The notes beneath the pieces are model-generated. The model was not told the origin of the DNA. It searched no databases and was given only the letters and a program-made list of their open reading frames with translations. 64,000 bases of DNA from Loktanella sp. (GTDB lineage Bacteria; Pseudomonadota; Alphaproteobacteria; Rhodobacterales; Rhodobacteraceae). Both the position numbers and the translations under genes were made by a program. Shown piece by piece: positions 40,183-49,030 of this stretch; within the stretch, counting starts at the first letter, position 1, and each line of letters starts with the position of its first letter. The stretch covers positions 1 to 64,000 of the forward strand of contig JAGXIQ010000084.1 in the NCBI GenBank assembly GCA_024635625.1, written 5' to 3'.

Positions 40183-41502
40183 CTACAGGTAATCAGACCG
40201 ACTGAGAGTATACTTCGCCATCTTTTCGTTCAGGGTGCGGCGCGGCAAGCACAGCTCTTCCATGACGGCGGTGATGCTACCCTTGTGACGCCGCATGGTA
40301 TTGTCGATCAGCATCCGCTCGAAAGCCTCTACGAATTCCTTCAAAGGCTTGCCTTCGGTGGTCATCGCCGGACGGCTGTCATCATTGTCGGCCATCAACA
40401 AAGATGCGATGGACCCGGTGCCGCGCCGATTTTGCAGCACGGCGCGTTCGGCCACATTGATCAACTGCCGCACGTTGCCGGGCCACGGGGCCTGCAATAG
40501 CTGTGCCGCTTCCTGCGCACTTACTTCAGGTGCGTCACACCCATATTCGTCAGCAAATTGATCAGACAGGCGCGTGAACAGCGTCAGGATATCTTCACCT
40601 CGTTGACGCAGTGGTGGAACGACGATCCGCAACGCACTGATCCGATAGTACAAATCGGGGCGCAGCACGCTTTCGCAGGTTTTGTCTTGCTCTTGCAGAT
40701 TGCAAATCGCAACGATCCGCGTTTCTGCAGGTGTTCCTTGATCGTTGATCGCCGTTAACAGCCGCGCTTGCAGTGTCTGCGAAAGGCTCTCTATGTCTTC
40801 TAGGACAAGCGTGCCGCCACGGGCTTCTTCCATAGCGGGGATTGGCTCGTCCTCTCCTGCTGGGCCGAACAAGCGGCGGGTCAGGCTCGCCTCGTCAAAG
40901 GCCGCGCAAGCGATCAGAACGAATTTCTTTGCGGCGCGGGCGCCGACAGCATGAAGGGCGTGCGCGACCAGTGTTTTACCTGTTCCGGTCTCACCTTCGA
41001 TCAGCACGTGTCCGTCGGCTTGTCCGAGATCAAGAATATCTTCTTTCAACCGCTCCATCGGCGCGCTTTGCCCAATCAGCTTTTTGATCAATGCAGATCC
41101 GTCAGACAATTCTTTACGCAGTGCACGGTTGTCCAGCGTCAAGCGGCGCGCGTTACAAGCCCGTTTCGCCAGTTCGGTCATACGATCCGGGTTAAACGGC
41201 TTTTCAAGAAAATCGAAGGCGCCAACACGCATTGCCTCGACCGCCATAGGTACATCGCCGTGACCAGTGATCATAATGACAGGCAGTGCCGAATCAACAC
41301 CGCGCAGCTTTTTGAGAAACTGCATCCCATCCATACCGGGCATCTTCACGTCGCTGACGACGATACCAGGGAAATCAGGGCCGACACTGCGCAGGGCTTC
41401 TTCTGCGCTGGCATAGGCCTCAGTTTCAAAGCCCGATAGGGCAAGCCACTGGCTGATGGACTGGCGCATATCCTTTTCGTCGTCGACGATGGCGATTTTC
41501 AT
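40183..41502 (-). CDS. DctD-like response regulator (receiver, AAA+, Fis-type HTH) lacking GAFTGA
   Basis: MKIAIVDDEKDMRQSISQWLALSGFETEAYASAEEAL; Walker A GETGTGKT; RQLINVAERAVLQ; LPRRTLNEKMAKYTLSRSDYL HTH; paired with DctB-like kinase. Confidence 0.88.
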   Translation of the reverse strand: MKIAIVDDEKDMRQSISQWLALSGFETEAYASAEEALRSVGPDFPGIVVSDVKMPGMDGMQFLKKLRGVDSALPVIMITGHGDVPMAVEAMRVGAFDFLEKPFNPDRMTELAKRACNARRLTLDNRALRKELSDGSALIKKLIGQSAPMERLKEDILDLGQADGHVLIEGETGTGKTLVAHALHAVGARAAKKFVLIACAAFDEASLTRRLFGPAGEDEPIPAMEEARGGTLVLEDIESLSQTLQARLLTAINDQGTPAETRIVAICNLQEQDKTCESVLRPDLYYRISALRIVVPPLRQRGEDILTLFTRLSDQFADEYGCDAPEVSAQEAAQLLQAPWPGNVRQLINVAERAVLQNRRGTGSIASLLMADNDDSRPAMTTEGKPLKEFVEAFERMLIDNTMRRHKGSITAVMEELCLPRRTLNEKMAKYTLSRSDYL

Positions 41503-41525
41503 GGCTTTGCTCATGGATTTCATCC

Positions 41526-43286
41526 TTATTCCGCAGCTTGTGCTGCTGACTTGAGACGCGGAAGCTGAACTTCGAAAACAGCGCCTCCGCCTGCCCCGTT
41601 TCGCGCGGTCATTCGCCCGCCAAGATCGTTCACGATCCCCGAAGAAATCGCCAGACCCAGACCCACGCCATCGCCGGGTTGCTTCGTAGTATAGAACGGT
41701 TCGAACAGCGAATCGAGGTCCTCGATGCCGGCGCCATTATCGCGCACGGTTAGGGTCACGGTTTCGCCCACAGCCAGAATAACGTCAATGCGGGGATCGT
41801 TCACAGTTTTGGTGGCGTCGATCGCGTTACGTAACAGATTGATGATCACCTGTTCTAGCCGCAGGCGGTCGCCAAAAATCAGTGCGGGGCCGCCGGGCAT
41901 GGTGCGACTGATCTCGACATGACGGGTTTTTAGCTGCGGTTCCATCATGGATAACGCCGAAGATACGGCGGCACGGGTATCCACCGCTTCGAATGCCTCG
42001 GACCCTTTTCGGGCGTAAGATTTAAGTTGGCGCGTGATCGCGCCCATGCGGTCAATCAAGTCGTCGATTCGTTGAAAGGACGACAGGGTTTCTTCGGGGC
42101 GTTTGCGTTGCAACAAAAGGCGTGCACCCGCCAGATACGTTTTCATCGCCGCCAGCGGCTGGTTCAACTCGTGACTGACCGCAGCAGACATTTCACCCAA
42201 TGCTGCAAGTTTCGAAGTTTGCGCCATTGTTTGTTCGGCGACTTCAAGATTGCGTTCCACTTTTTTGCGGGCCGCAATTTCGCGCTGCAAAGCAGCGTTC
42301 AGACTACGGAGTTGGGCAGATTCGGCCTCGAAAACCGCCATGCGAGTCGTCGCCTTGCGAGAGGCAAACCAGAATAGAAGCGCGAGTAATATCGCAAAGC
42401 CCATGACTTCCAGCGCCAATACCCCGTTCACACGTTCGCGAACCGATGAATAGGCGGTGTAACTGACCATGCGCCAGCCTTGGAACGGCACGCGAGTCTC
42501 GCGGCGCAGCACAGCCTCGCCACGCAGGTAGGCATCAATTGGCAGCGCGGCCCAGTCCTGCGTCGCTCGCAGCGCCATTTCGATGGCACTGGGCGGTGTT
42601 TGACGTTGCAGCGCCGTCGCTTCGTCCAGACCACGCCAGCGCGGCTCGGTGCTTAGGATAATCTCGCCTTGCGAATTTGTGACGTAGATCGCGTCCGACA
42701 CCCCTGCCCAGCCGCGTTCCAGTTTGGCCAGATCGACCGCAACAGAAATCACGCCAAGTACGGTCCCATTCGAATCAATTCGGCGGGAATAGACAAATCC
42801 ATACCCACCCTGCTTTGTTTCGTTGAGTGTAAAGATCGTCGCGTTGCTGCGCAGCGCATTGACAAAGGACGCGTCAGAACGATGCGTCTCGCCTAGTCTG
42901 TTGCGATCTGTCGCCGCCACGGCGCGCCCGTCACGGTCCAAAAGCATCAAAGACGCCGCGCCGATCTCGTCCACAAAAGACAGCAGTCGCTGGGTCGAAA
43001 GTGTAAAGTTGCCTTCGGACAGTGCGTTGATCAGCTCAGGGTCACGGGCAAGCAGTTGGGGCACAATGGAATTGCGCTGCAACTCGCTCATCAGGTTGGC
43101 GACGTAAAGCGTCAGACGCAGCTCTGCCCGGTTGCGTGTCGTTTCGGTGAAGCGTTGGGTCAAAAATAGGTTTGTGGTGTAGATCGTGGCGATGCCCAAC
43201 ATGCAGACGAAAAGCACCGCCAGGCGCAAAAGCCATCGGCCCTGCACCTTGGAGGATTGGTCTGTCGTCGCGCCATCGCTTTTCAT
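41526..43286 (-). CDS. DctB-like sensor histidine kinase
   Basis: Periplasmic sensor domain between two TMs; AALGEMSAAVSHELNQPLAAMKTYLAGARLLL; GVGLGLAISSGIVNDLGG. Confidence 0.88.
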   Translation of the reverse strand: MKSDGATTDQSSKVQGRWLLRLAVLFVCMLGIATIYTTNLFLTQRFTETTRNRAELRLTLYVANLMSELQRNSIVPQLLARDPELINALSEGNFTLSTQRLLSFVDEIGAASLMLLDRDGRAVAATDRNRLGETHRSDASFVNALRSNATIFTLNETKQGGYGFVYSRRIDSNGTVLGVISVAVDLAKLERGWAGVSDAIYVTNSQGEIILSTEPRWRGLDEATALQRQTPPSAIEMALRATQDWAALPIDAYLRGEAVLRRETRVPFQGWRMVSYTAYSSVRERVNGVLALEVMGFAILLALLFWFASRKATTRMAVFEAESAQLRSLNAALQREIAARKKVERNLEVAEQTMAQTSKLAALGEMSAAVSHELNQPLAAMKTYLAGARLLLQRKRPEETLSSFQRIDDLIDRMGAITRQLKSYARKGSEAFEAVDTRAAVSSALSMMEPQLKTRHVEISRTMPGGPALIFGDRLRLEQVIINLLRNAIDATKTVNDPRIDVILAVGETVTLTVRDNGAGIEDLDSLFEPFYTTKQPGDGVGLGLAISSGIVNDLGGRMTARNGAGGGAVFEVQLPRLKSAAQAAE

Positions 43287-43329
43287 TAAAGATAGATAAG
43301 CTGCAGTCCGGCGACCAGCAAGCGATGGC

Positions 43330-43995
43330 TCACGCGTCGGCGAGTTGCTGCACAAGTCCACGGAAAAGAGGTAGTCCCTCGGTGCCGCCGGTCGCTGCGT
43401 CAACCGCACGTTCCGGATGCGGCATCATGCCCAATACGCGACGGTTTTCCGACAGTACGCCAGCAATCTCGTTCTGGCTGCCGTTGAAATTGTCGCCATA
43501 AGTAAAGGCCACGCGGTCTTGATCACGCAGCGCGGAAAGCGTCGCTGCGTCGGCGGTATAGTTTCCGTCATGATGTGCCACCGGCAAAGCGATGCTTCTC
43601 CCAGCGTTATAGCCTTGGGTAAACGCAGAGTCGGATGTGGCAACAGTCAAAGGTACCGTCCGACACACGAACTTCAGCCCGGCATTGCGCATCAGCGCGC
43701 CCGGCAGCAAGCCTGTCTCGGTCAACACTTGAAAGCCGTTGCAGACCCCCAGCGCATAGCCACCACGGTCAACGTGACGCTTTAGCGCCTGACAAACTGG
43801 TGATTTCGCCGCGATTGCTCCGCAGCGCAGATAGTCACCAAACGAAAATCCGCCGGGGACAGCCACCAGATCGACGTCCCCGATCTCGGCATCTTTGTGC
43901 CAGACCATCGTGACATCAGCGCCAGCGGCCCGCAGGGCGACAGCCATGTCGCGGTCGCAATTGGAACCTGGAAAGACAAGGACGGCGGCCTTCAT
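43330..43995 (-). CDS. purQ: Phosphoribosylformylglycinamidine synthase subunit PurQ
   Basis: [47 protein letters not shown]. Confidence 0.96.
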   Translation of the reverse strand: MKAAVLVFPGSNCDRDMAVALRAAGADVTMVWHKDAEIGDVDLVAVPGGFSFGDYLRCGAIAAKSPVCQALKRHVDRGGYALGVCNGFQVLTETGLLPGALMRNAGLKFVCRTVPLTVATSDSAFTQGYNAGRSIALPVAHHDGNYTADAATLSALRDQDRVAFTYGDNFNGSQNEIAGVLSENRRVLGMMPHPERAVDAATGGTEGLPLFRGLVQQLADA

Positions 43996-44522
43996 GCGTG
44001 CATCTCCTGCAAGGTGGTATGAACGTGGTCCCAATGGGGCAGGCGCTGCGGCCAGTCCACATTGGCGTTGTGCAAAGCATTAAATAACAGCCCATGCCCG
44101 CAAAAGCCTTCAAAGTGCCGCGCATGATCGTCGATCAATACGTCTGCCCTAATGATGCTTTTGTCACCGCACAGCACAAGGTGGCTGATGTCAAAGAACG
44201 GAAAGTGGCGTTGCATCCAAGCGATTTTGTGTACGCAAGACGCGGGGTATTCCATAGCAGCCGAAATGACCCAGACATCATGATCCTTACAAAGCCGCTT
44301 TAGCGCGGCCAATGCACCGGGCATCATGTCAAGATTCGCGAAAAACGCGCCCTGATGCATCTGCGTTTCGACTTCGGCAAGGGCGACTGCGGGAACTGCG
44401 TCACGCAATTTGCGTCCACGCAGTTCTATATCCGTCAGCGTCACCCCTAGCGCGGCATAAAGCTTGCGCTGACCGGCATGGGCGTCGGCCAAAACCTCGT
44501 CCATGTCGATGGCGATCCGCAT
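43992..44522 (-). CDS. HAD-superfamily 5'(3')-deoxyribonucleotidase-like (NT5C family)
   Basis: [84 protein letters not shown]. Confidence 0.85.
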   Translation of the reverse strand: MRIAIDMDEVLADAHAGQRKLYAALGVTLTDIELRGRKLRDAVPAVALAEVETQMHQGAFFANLDMMPGALAALKRLCKDHDVWVISAAMEYPASCVHKIAWMQRHFPFFDISHLVLCGDKSIIRADVLIDDHARHFEGFCGHGLLFNALHNANVDWPQRLPHWDHVHTTLQEMHA

Positions 44523-44752
44523 TACAGCAATTCGATCCGGTAGGATTCGATGACTGTATTTGCCAACAGCGCTTCGCACATCTCTTTGATTTTCGCCTCG
44601 GACGTGCCATCGGCCAGATCAAGTGCAATAACCTTACCCTGCCGTACCCCGTGAACGCCCTCGAATCCCAGCGCACCCAGTGCGTGACGCACAGCTTCGC
44701 CCTGTGGATCAAGTACGCCGTCTTTCAGCATCACATGAACATTTGCTTTCAT
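44522..44752 (-). CDS. purS: Phosphoribosylformylglycinamidine synthase subunit PurS
   Basis: MKANVHVMLKDGVLDPQGEAVRHALGALGFEGVHGVRQGKVIALDL. Confidence 0.95.
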   Translation of the reverse strand: MKANVHVMLKDGVLDPQGEAVRHALGALGFEGVHGVRQGKVIALDLADGTSEAKIKEMCEALLANTVIESYRIELL

Positions 44753-44765
44753 GGCGTTGATTTCC

Positions 44766-45527
44766 TTAGTTGATCAGCGTGGGCTTGGGGCGGTGCGTGA
44801 CGTTACTGGGAAGTACACCCAGACGACGGGCAACTTCCGTATAGGCGTCGGCAAGGTTGCCAAGGTCCTGACGAAACACATCTTTGTCCAGCTTTTGGCC
44901 GGTTTCCACGTCCCACAGTCGGCAGCAATCAGGGCTGATTTCGTCGGCTACGACAAGGCGTGGGAATTCATTGTCCCAAACGCGCCCGATCTCGATTTTA
45001 AAGTCGATCAGCTTGATGCCGACGCCATACATGACGCCTGACATGAAATCGTTCACCCGCAAGGCCATGGAAACGATGTCATCCATATCCTGCTGGCTCG
45101 CCCAACCGAATGCGATGATATATTCCTCTGGAACGAGCGGGTCGCCCAGCTTGTCGTCCTTGTAGGAAAACTCGACGATGGGCCGCGGAAGTGCCGCACC
45201 CTCTTCCATGCCCAGCCGTTTGGCCATCGAACCGGCAGCGAAATTGCGCACGATCACTTCAAGCGGAATAATTTCCACCTGGCGGATCAATTGTTCGCGC
45301 ATATTTAGCCGGCGGATAAAGTGCGTCGGGATGCCGATATTGGCCAAACCGAGCATAAAGAACTCGGACAGGCGGTTGTTCAACACGCCCTTGCCCTCGA
45401 TCACGTCCTTCTTCGCACCGTTGCCGGCAGTCGCATCGTCCTTGAAATACTGGACGTATGTGCCCGGCTCGGGTCCTTCGTACAGGATCTTTGCCTTGCC
45501 TTCATAGATCAATTTTCGGCGTGCCAT
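44766..45527 (-). CDS. purC: Phosphoribosylaminoimidazole-succinocarboxamide synthase
   Basis: [56 protein letters not shown]. Confidence 0.96.
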   Translation of the reverse strand: MARRKLIYEGKAKILYEGPEPGTYVQYFKDDATAGNGAKKDVIEGKGVLNNRLSEFFMLGLANIGIPTHFIRRLNMREQLIRQVEIIPLEVIVRNFAAGSMAKRLGMEEGAALPRPIVEFSYKDDKLGDPLVPEEYIIAFGWASQQDMDDIVSMALRVNDFMSGVMYGVGIKLIDFKIEIGRVWDNEFPRLVVADEISPDCCRLWDVETGQKLDKDVFRQDLGNLADAYTEVARRLGVLPSNVTHRPKPTLIN

Positions 45528-45661
45528 GGAATGCCTCGCGTCTGGGGGCGGCCCCGTTGGCGGGCCACCGCTTTCCGCCTCTTACGCCAAGCCCCCCTTG
45601 CGGGCAAGCGGTGCGAACCCCATAGTTTGCCTGACGGAACACGCAGACAGGATTTTGCCCC

Positions 45662-45976
45662 ATGACAAGCATGAAAGACCGCGAAAACGCCTTTGAAAAC
45701 AAATTCGCTCACGACGCGGAAATGCAGTTCAAGGCCGAAGCCCGCCGCAACAAGTTGCTGGGCCTGTGGGCAGCAGACCTGATGGGCAAGTCCGGCGATG
45801 ACGCGCAGGCTTATGCCAAAGAGGTCATCAAGTCCGATTTCGAAGAAGCCGGCGACGAGGATGTCTTTCGCAAGGTGCACGGCGATCTGGGTGACAAGGT
45901 CAGCGAGACCGACCTGCGCGCCAAGATGGCAGAGCTTATGATCGCCGCGAAAGCGCAGTTGATCGACGAAGTTTGA
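45662..45976 (+). CDS. DUF1476 protein / ATP synthase zeta-subunit-type inhibitor
   Basis: MKDRENAFENKFAHDAEMQFKAEARRNKLLGLWAADLMG. Confidence 0.92.
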   Translation: MTSMKDRENAFENKFAHDAEMQFKAEARRNKLLGLWAADLMGKSGDDAQAYAKEVIKSDFEEAGDEDVFRKVHGDLGDKVSETDLRAKMAELMIAAKAQLIDEV

Positions 45977-46077
45977 ATTAGCCTGTTAAGATCGGGATCG
46001 CTGCGCCAAACGCGCATCTTTACCCGGTCTTCACGCCAAGCACCCTAAGCCTCCTGCATTATTGTCAGGGGGCTCTT

Positions 46078-48015
46078 ATGCAGCATGGACCATCGTTTCT
46101 ACGGGCATGGATTCCAAAGTTGCTCATCCCGGCAGTGGGCTGCGCCATTACGGTCTGGGCGTTCGGGTTACTGCCGCAGGATGCCATGTCTGCCGCATGG
46201 CAGGGACTGCCGGATATCGCGCCTTGGCGCTGTTGTCTTGCCATTTTCCTGACAGCGGGTAGCTATTTTGCTATGGGCCGCCTTGAACAGCTGTGGCATG
46301 TGACGCTCCGCCTAAACACACAGGATTACATTGCACGGCGCACGGGCCGGATCGCGGTCGCGATTGGACAATGTGTCGGTGCTGCCAGCCTCATTGCCGG
46401 TGTGCTACGGTGGCGGTTGCTGCGCGACACTGCGCGCGCCTCTGATGTCGCACGGGTTTCGCTGGCGGTCTCGCTGTCGTTCACATTTTGCTGGGCCTTG
46501 TCAGCGCTCGCGGCGCTTTGGTGGGTGACGCAGGGCTGGCATCCCGTTCTATCATGGCCGCTTGTCGCGGTGGGCATTGCCGCTGCCGGGCTGGCGCTGC
46601 ACCGCTATGGCCCCAAAGTCTGGTATCAACGGCGATTGTTGCTATCCGTGTTGGGCTGGGCGCAGGCCGACCTTTTGTGCGCCGGACTTGTCTTTACCTT
46701 GCTCGCGCCGCCAGACCTGCCGCTGGTTCAGGTTCTGGCTGTCTTTCTCTTGGCGTTCGGCGCGGGGTTGGCAAGCCATGTACCGATGGGCCTTGGTGCC
46801 TTTGATCTGATCGTCATCGTCTTTTCACCCGCCCCCGTGGCCGCCATGCTGCCCGCGTTGCTGGCGTTTCGCCTTGTCTATTTCGTGCTGCCAGCGCTTT
46901 GCGCAGGGGTCGCATATTGGCGGCCCCGCCGCCTGCCCGGCCGCGATGCGGTGCGACAGCTGCTGCGCGCTGATGCCCCTGCAATATGGGCGTTGTCGGA
47001 TCAGGGGGCGACGATCTGGCGCGACACGGGCGGTGCCGCGCTGGTCGGGCACACGCCAGTTGCCCGCGTCCTGATTGGTGATCCGATCGGAACGGTCCCA
47101 CGCGTCCTGCGCACGGCTGCCCGCTACAAATGCAGCGCCCGCAGCGCATCCCGGCTGCGCCTACAAGGCTGGTCCGTCATGCGCATCGCGACAGAGGCGT
47201 TGATCGATCCGTGCACTTGGACAACCGACGGGCCGGCGCGCGCCAGCCTGAGGCGAAAGTTGCGTCAGGCACAGGCGGCCGGCGTCCGGGTCCGGTTGAT
47301 CGCGCCAGATGACATGGTGCAAGATGTCACGCGCGTCGCGAAAGTTTGGGCGCGATCCCAAGGTGGAGAGCGCGGCTTTTCCATGGGCCGGTTTGCAGTT
47401 CCGCATCTGCGCGGTCAGATGGTCTATGGCATCTTTGAGAACGACACGCTGCACGGCTTTGTCAGCTTTCAAACCGGACCGCACGACTGGTGCCTCGACC
47501 TGATCCGTCACGATGGTACCCTGCGCGCTGGCGCTATTCAGTCGGCCATCGTCGCTGGTTTTGACGATGCCGCCGCCGCTCGCGTATCCCGGGTAAATCT
47601 GGCCGCGACCATCGCCCAAACCGGCCCTTTCGGCTGGCTTGGGCAGCGCTTGGGTGGGTTGCACCAATTCAAGCGCAGCTTTGATCCACAATGGTCCCCG
47701 CTGTATCACGCGGCCCCAGACCCGCAGCGCTTTTTATGGACCGCCGCTGCGTTGCTGTGGTCCGTACAGCGACCCCATGCCCGGCTGACAAACTGGGCCT
47801 GGCAATTGTGTTTTCCCGCGCTTCATGCGACGGAAGATGCAAACGTCCGCTCCGGACCCACGCCACAGACCGAGGTCACCCATGACAAACGCATTCTCCC
47901 AACTGCTCGCCGCGCGCGACTGGATCCTCGCCGATGGCGCAACCGGGACAAACCTGTTCAACATGGGGCTTTCTTCCGGCGACGCGCCAGAGATGTGGAA
48001 CGTCGATCATCCTGA
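46078..48015 (+). CDS. MprF-like membrane protein with phosphatidylglycerol lysyltransferase (DUF2156-type) domain
   Basis: Multiple TM helices; C-term WARSQGGERGFSMGRFAVPHLRGQMVYGIFENDTLHGFVSFQTGPHDWCLDLIRHDG; 3' end overlaps next gene by 134 nt. Confidence 0.8.
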   Translation: MQHGPSFLRAWIPKLLIPAVGCAITVWAFGLLPQDAMSAAWQGLPDIAPWRCCLAIFLTAGSYFAMGRLEQLWHVTLRLNTQDYIARRTGRIAVAIGQCVGAASLIAGVLRWRLLRDTARASDVARVSLAVSLSFTFCWALSALAALWWVTQGWHPVLSWPLVAVGIAAAGLALHRYGPKVWYQRRLLLSVLGWAQADLLCAGLVFTLLAPPDLPLVQVLAVFLLAFGAGLASHVPMGLGAFDLIVIVFSPAPVAAMLPALLAFRLVYFVLPALCAGVAYWRPRRLPGRDAVRQLLRADAPAIWALSDQGATIWRDTGGAALVGHTPVARVLIGDPIGTVPRVLRTAARYKCSARSASRLRLQGWSVMRIATEALIDPCTWTTDGPARASLRRKLRQAQAAGVRVRLIAPDDMVQDVTRVAKVWARSQGGERGFSMGRFAVPHLRGQMVYGIFENDTLHGFVSFQTGPHDWCLDLIRHDGTLRAGAIQSAIVAGFDDAAAARVSRVNLAATIAQTGPFGWLGQRLGGLHQFKRSFDPQWSPLYHAAPDPQRFLWTAAALLWSVQRPHARLTNWAWQLCFPALHATEDANVRSGPTPQTEVTHDKRILPTARRARLDPRRWRNRDKPVQHGAFFRRRARDVERRSS

Positions 48016-48895
48016 CCGGATTGCGAAACTTTACCAAGGCGCTGTGGACGCAGGGTCTGACTTGTTCCTGACCAATAGCTTTGGCGGAAATGCATCGCGC
48101 CTGAAGCTTCATGATGCGCAGGGCCGTGTCATGGAATTGAACAAGGCGGCAGCGGAAATCGGTCGGAATGTGGCCGATAAGTCAGGCCGTACAGTCATCG
48201 TCGCAGGTTCCGTCGGCCCAACAGGCGATATTATGTGGCCGATGGGCAGCTTGACCCACGAAATCGCTGTCGAAATGTTCCATGAGCAGGCAGAGGGCCT
48301 GAAGGCCGGCGGTGCTGACGTCCTTTGGGTCGAAACCATTTCGGCTTTTGAGGAATACGCAGCCGCCGCTGAAGCTTTCAAACTGGCCGACATGCCTTGG
48401 TGCGGCACGATGTCCTTTGACACCGCTGGGCGCACCATGATGGGCGTTACCTCTCGCGATATGGTGAAATCCGTCGGCAAGCTCGACTACAAGCCGCTTG
48501 GCTTTGGCGCAAACTGTGGCACAGGCGCGTCTGACCTACTGCGCACCATCCTTGGCATGGCAGATGCCGAACCAGATCTGCCCCTGATTTCCAAGGGCAA
48601 CGCGGGCATTCCGAAATACCACGACGGCCACATCCACTACGACGGTACGCCGGAGTTGATGGCCGATTATGCCGAACTGGCACGCAATTGCGGCGCCAAG
48701 ATTATCGGTGGCTGCTGCGGTACAACGCCGGAACATTTGACGGCGATGCGTGAAGCGCTGGAAACCCGGCCAAAGGGCGATCGTCCTACGCTGGAACAAA
48801 TCACGGCCGCCTTGGGCACGTTCTCTTCAGAATCCGATGGTACTGACGGCAACGGCCCGGTTCGTGCTGCCCGCCGTGGCAAGCGGCGCGTTTGA
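47882..48895 (+). CDS. bmt: Betaine--homocysteine S-methyltransferase
   Basis: ADGATGTNLFNMGLSSGDAPEMWNVDHPDRIAKLY; zinc-ligand motif IIGGCCGTTPEHLTAM. Confidence 0.92.
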   Translation: MTNAFSQLLAARDWILADGATGTNLFNMGLSSGDAPEMWNVDHPDRIAKLYQGAVDAGSDLFLTNSFGGNASRLKLHDAQGRVMELNKAAAEIGRNVADKSGRTVIVAGSVGPTGDIMWPMGSLTHEIAVEMFHEQAEGLKAGGADVLWVETISAFEEYAAAAEAFKLADMPWCGTMSFDTAGRTMMGVTSRDMVKSVGKLDYKPLGFGANCGTGASDLLRTILGMADAEPDLPLISKGNAGIPKYHDGHIHYDGTPELMADYAELARNCGAKIIGGCCGTTPEHLTAMREALETRPKGDRPTLEQITAALGTFSSESDGTDGNGPVRAARRGKRRV

Positions 48896-48900
48896 AATGT

Positions 48901-48929
48901 AAAGGGCCGCCCCTGATGGGCGGCCCTTT
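48901..48929. terminator. Intrinsic-type terminator after bmt
   Basis: AAAGGGCCGCCC ctgat GGGCGGCCCTTT immediately after bmt stop. Confidence 0.88.
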
Positions 48930-49030
48930 CATCTGTTTGCGTCGGAACGCTTGACCGGGATCGGTCGCACACCCGGGCAGACAGGCTGCGACAGGCCCGG
49001 GGGGTGCCCGCCGTGTTCCGTGCGACCCTA

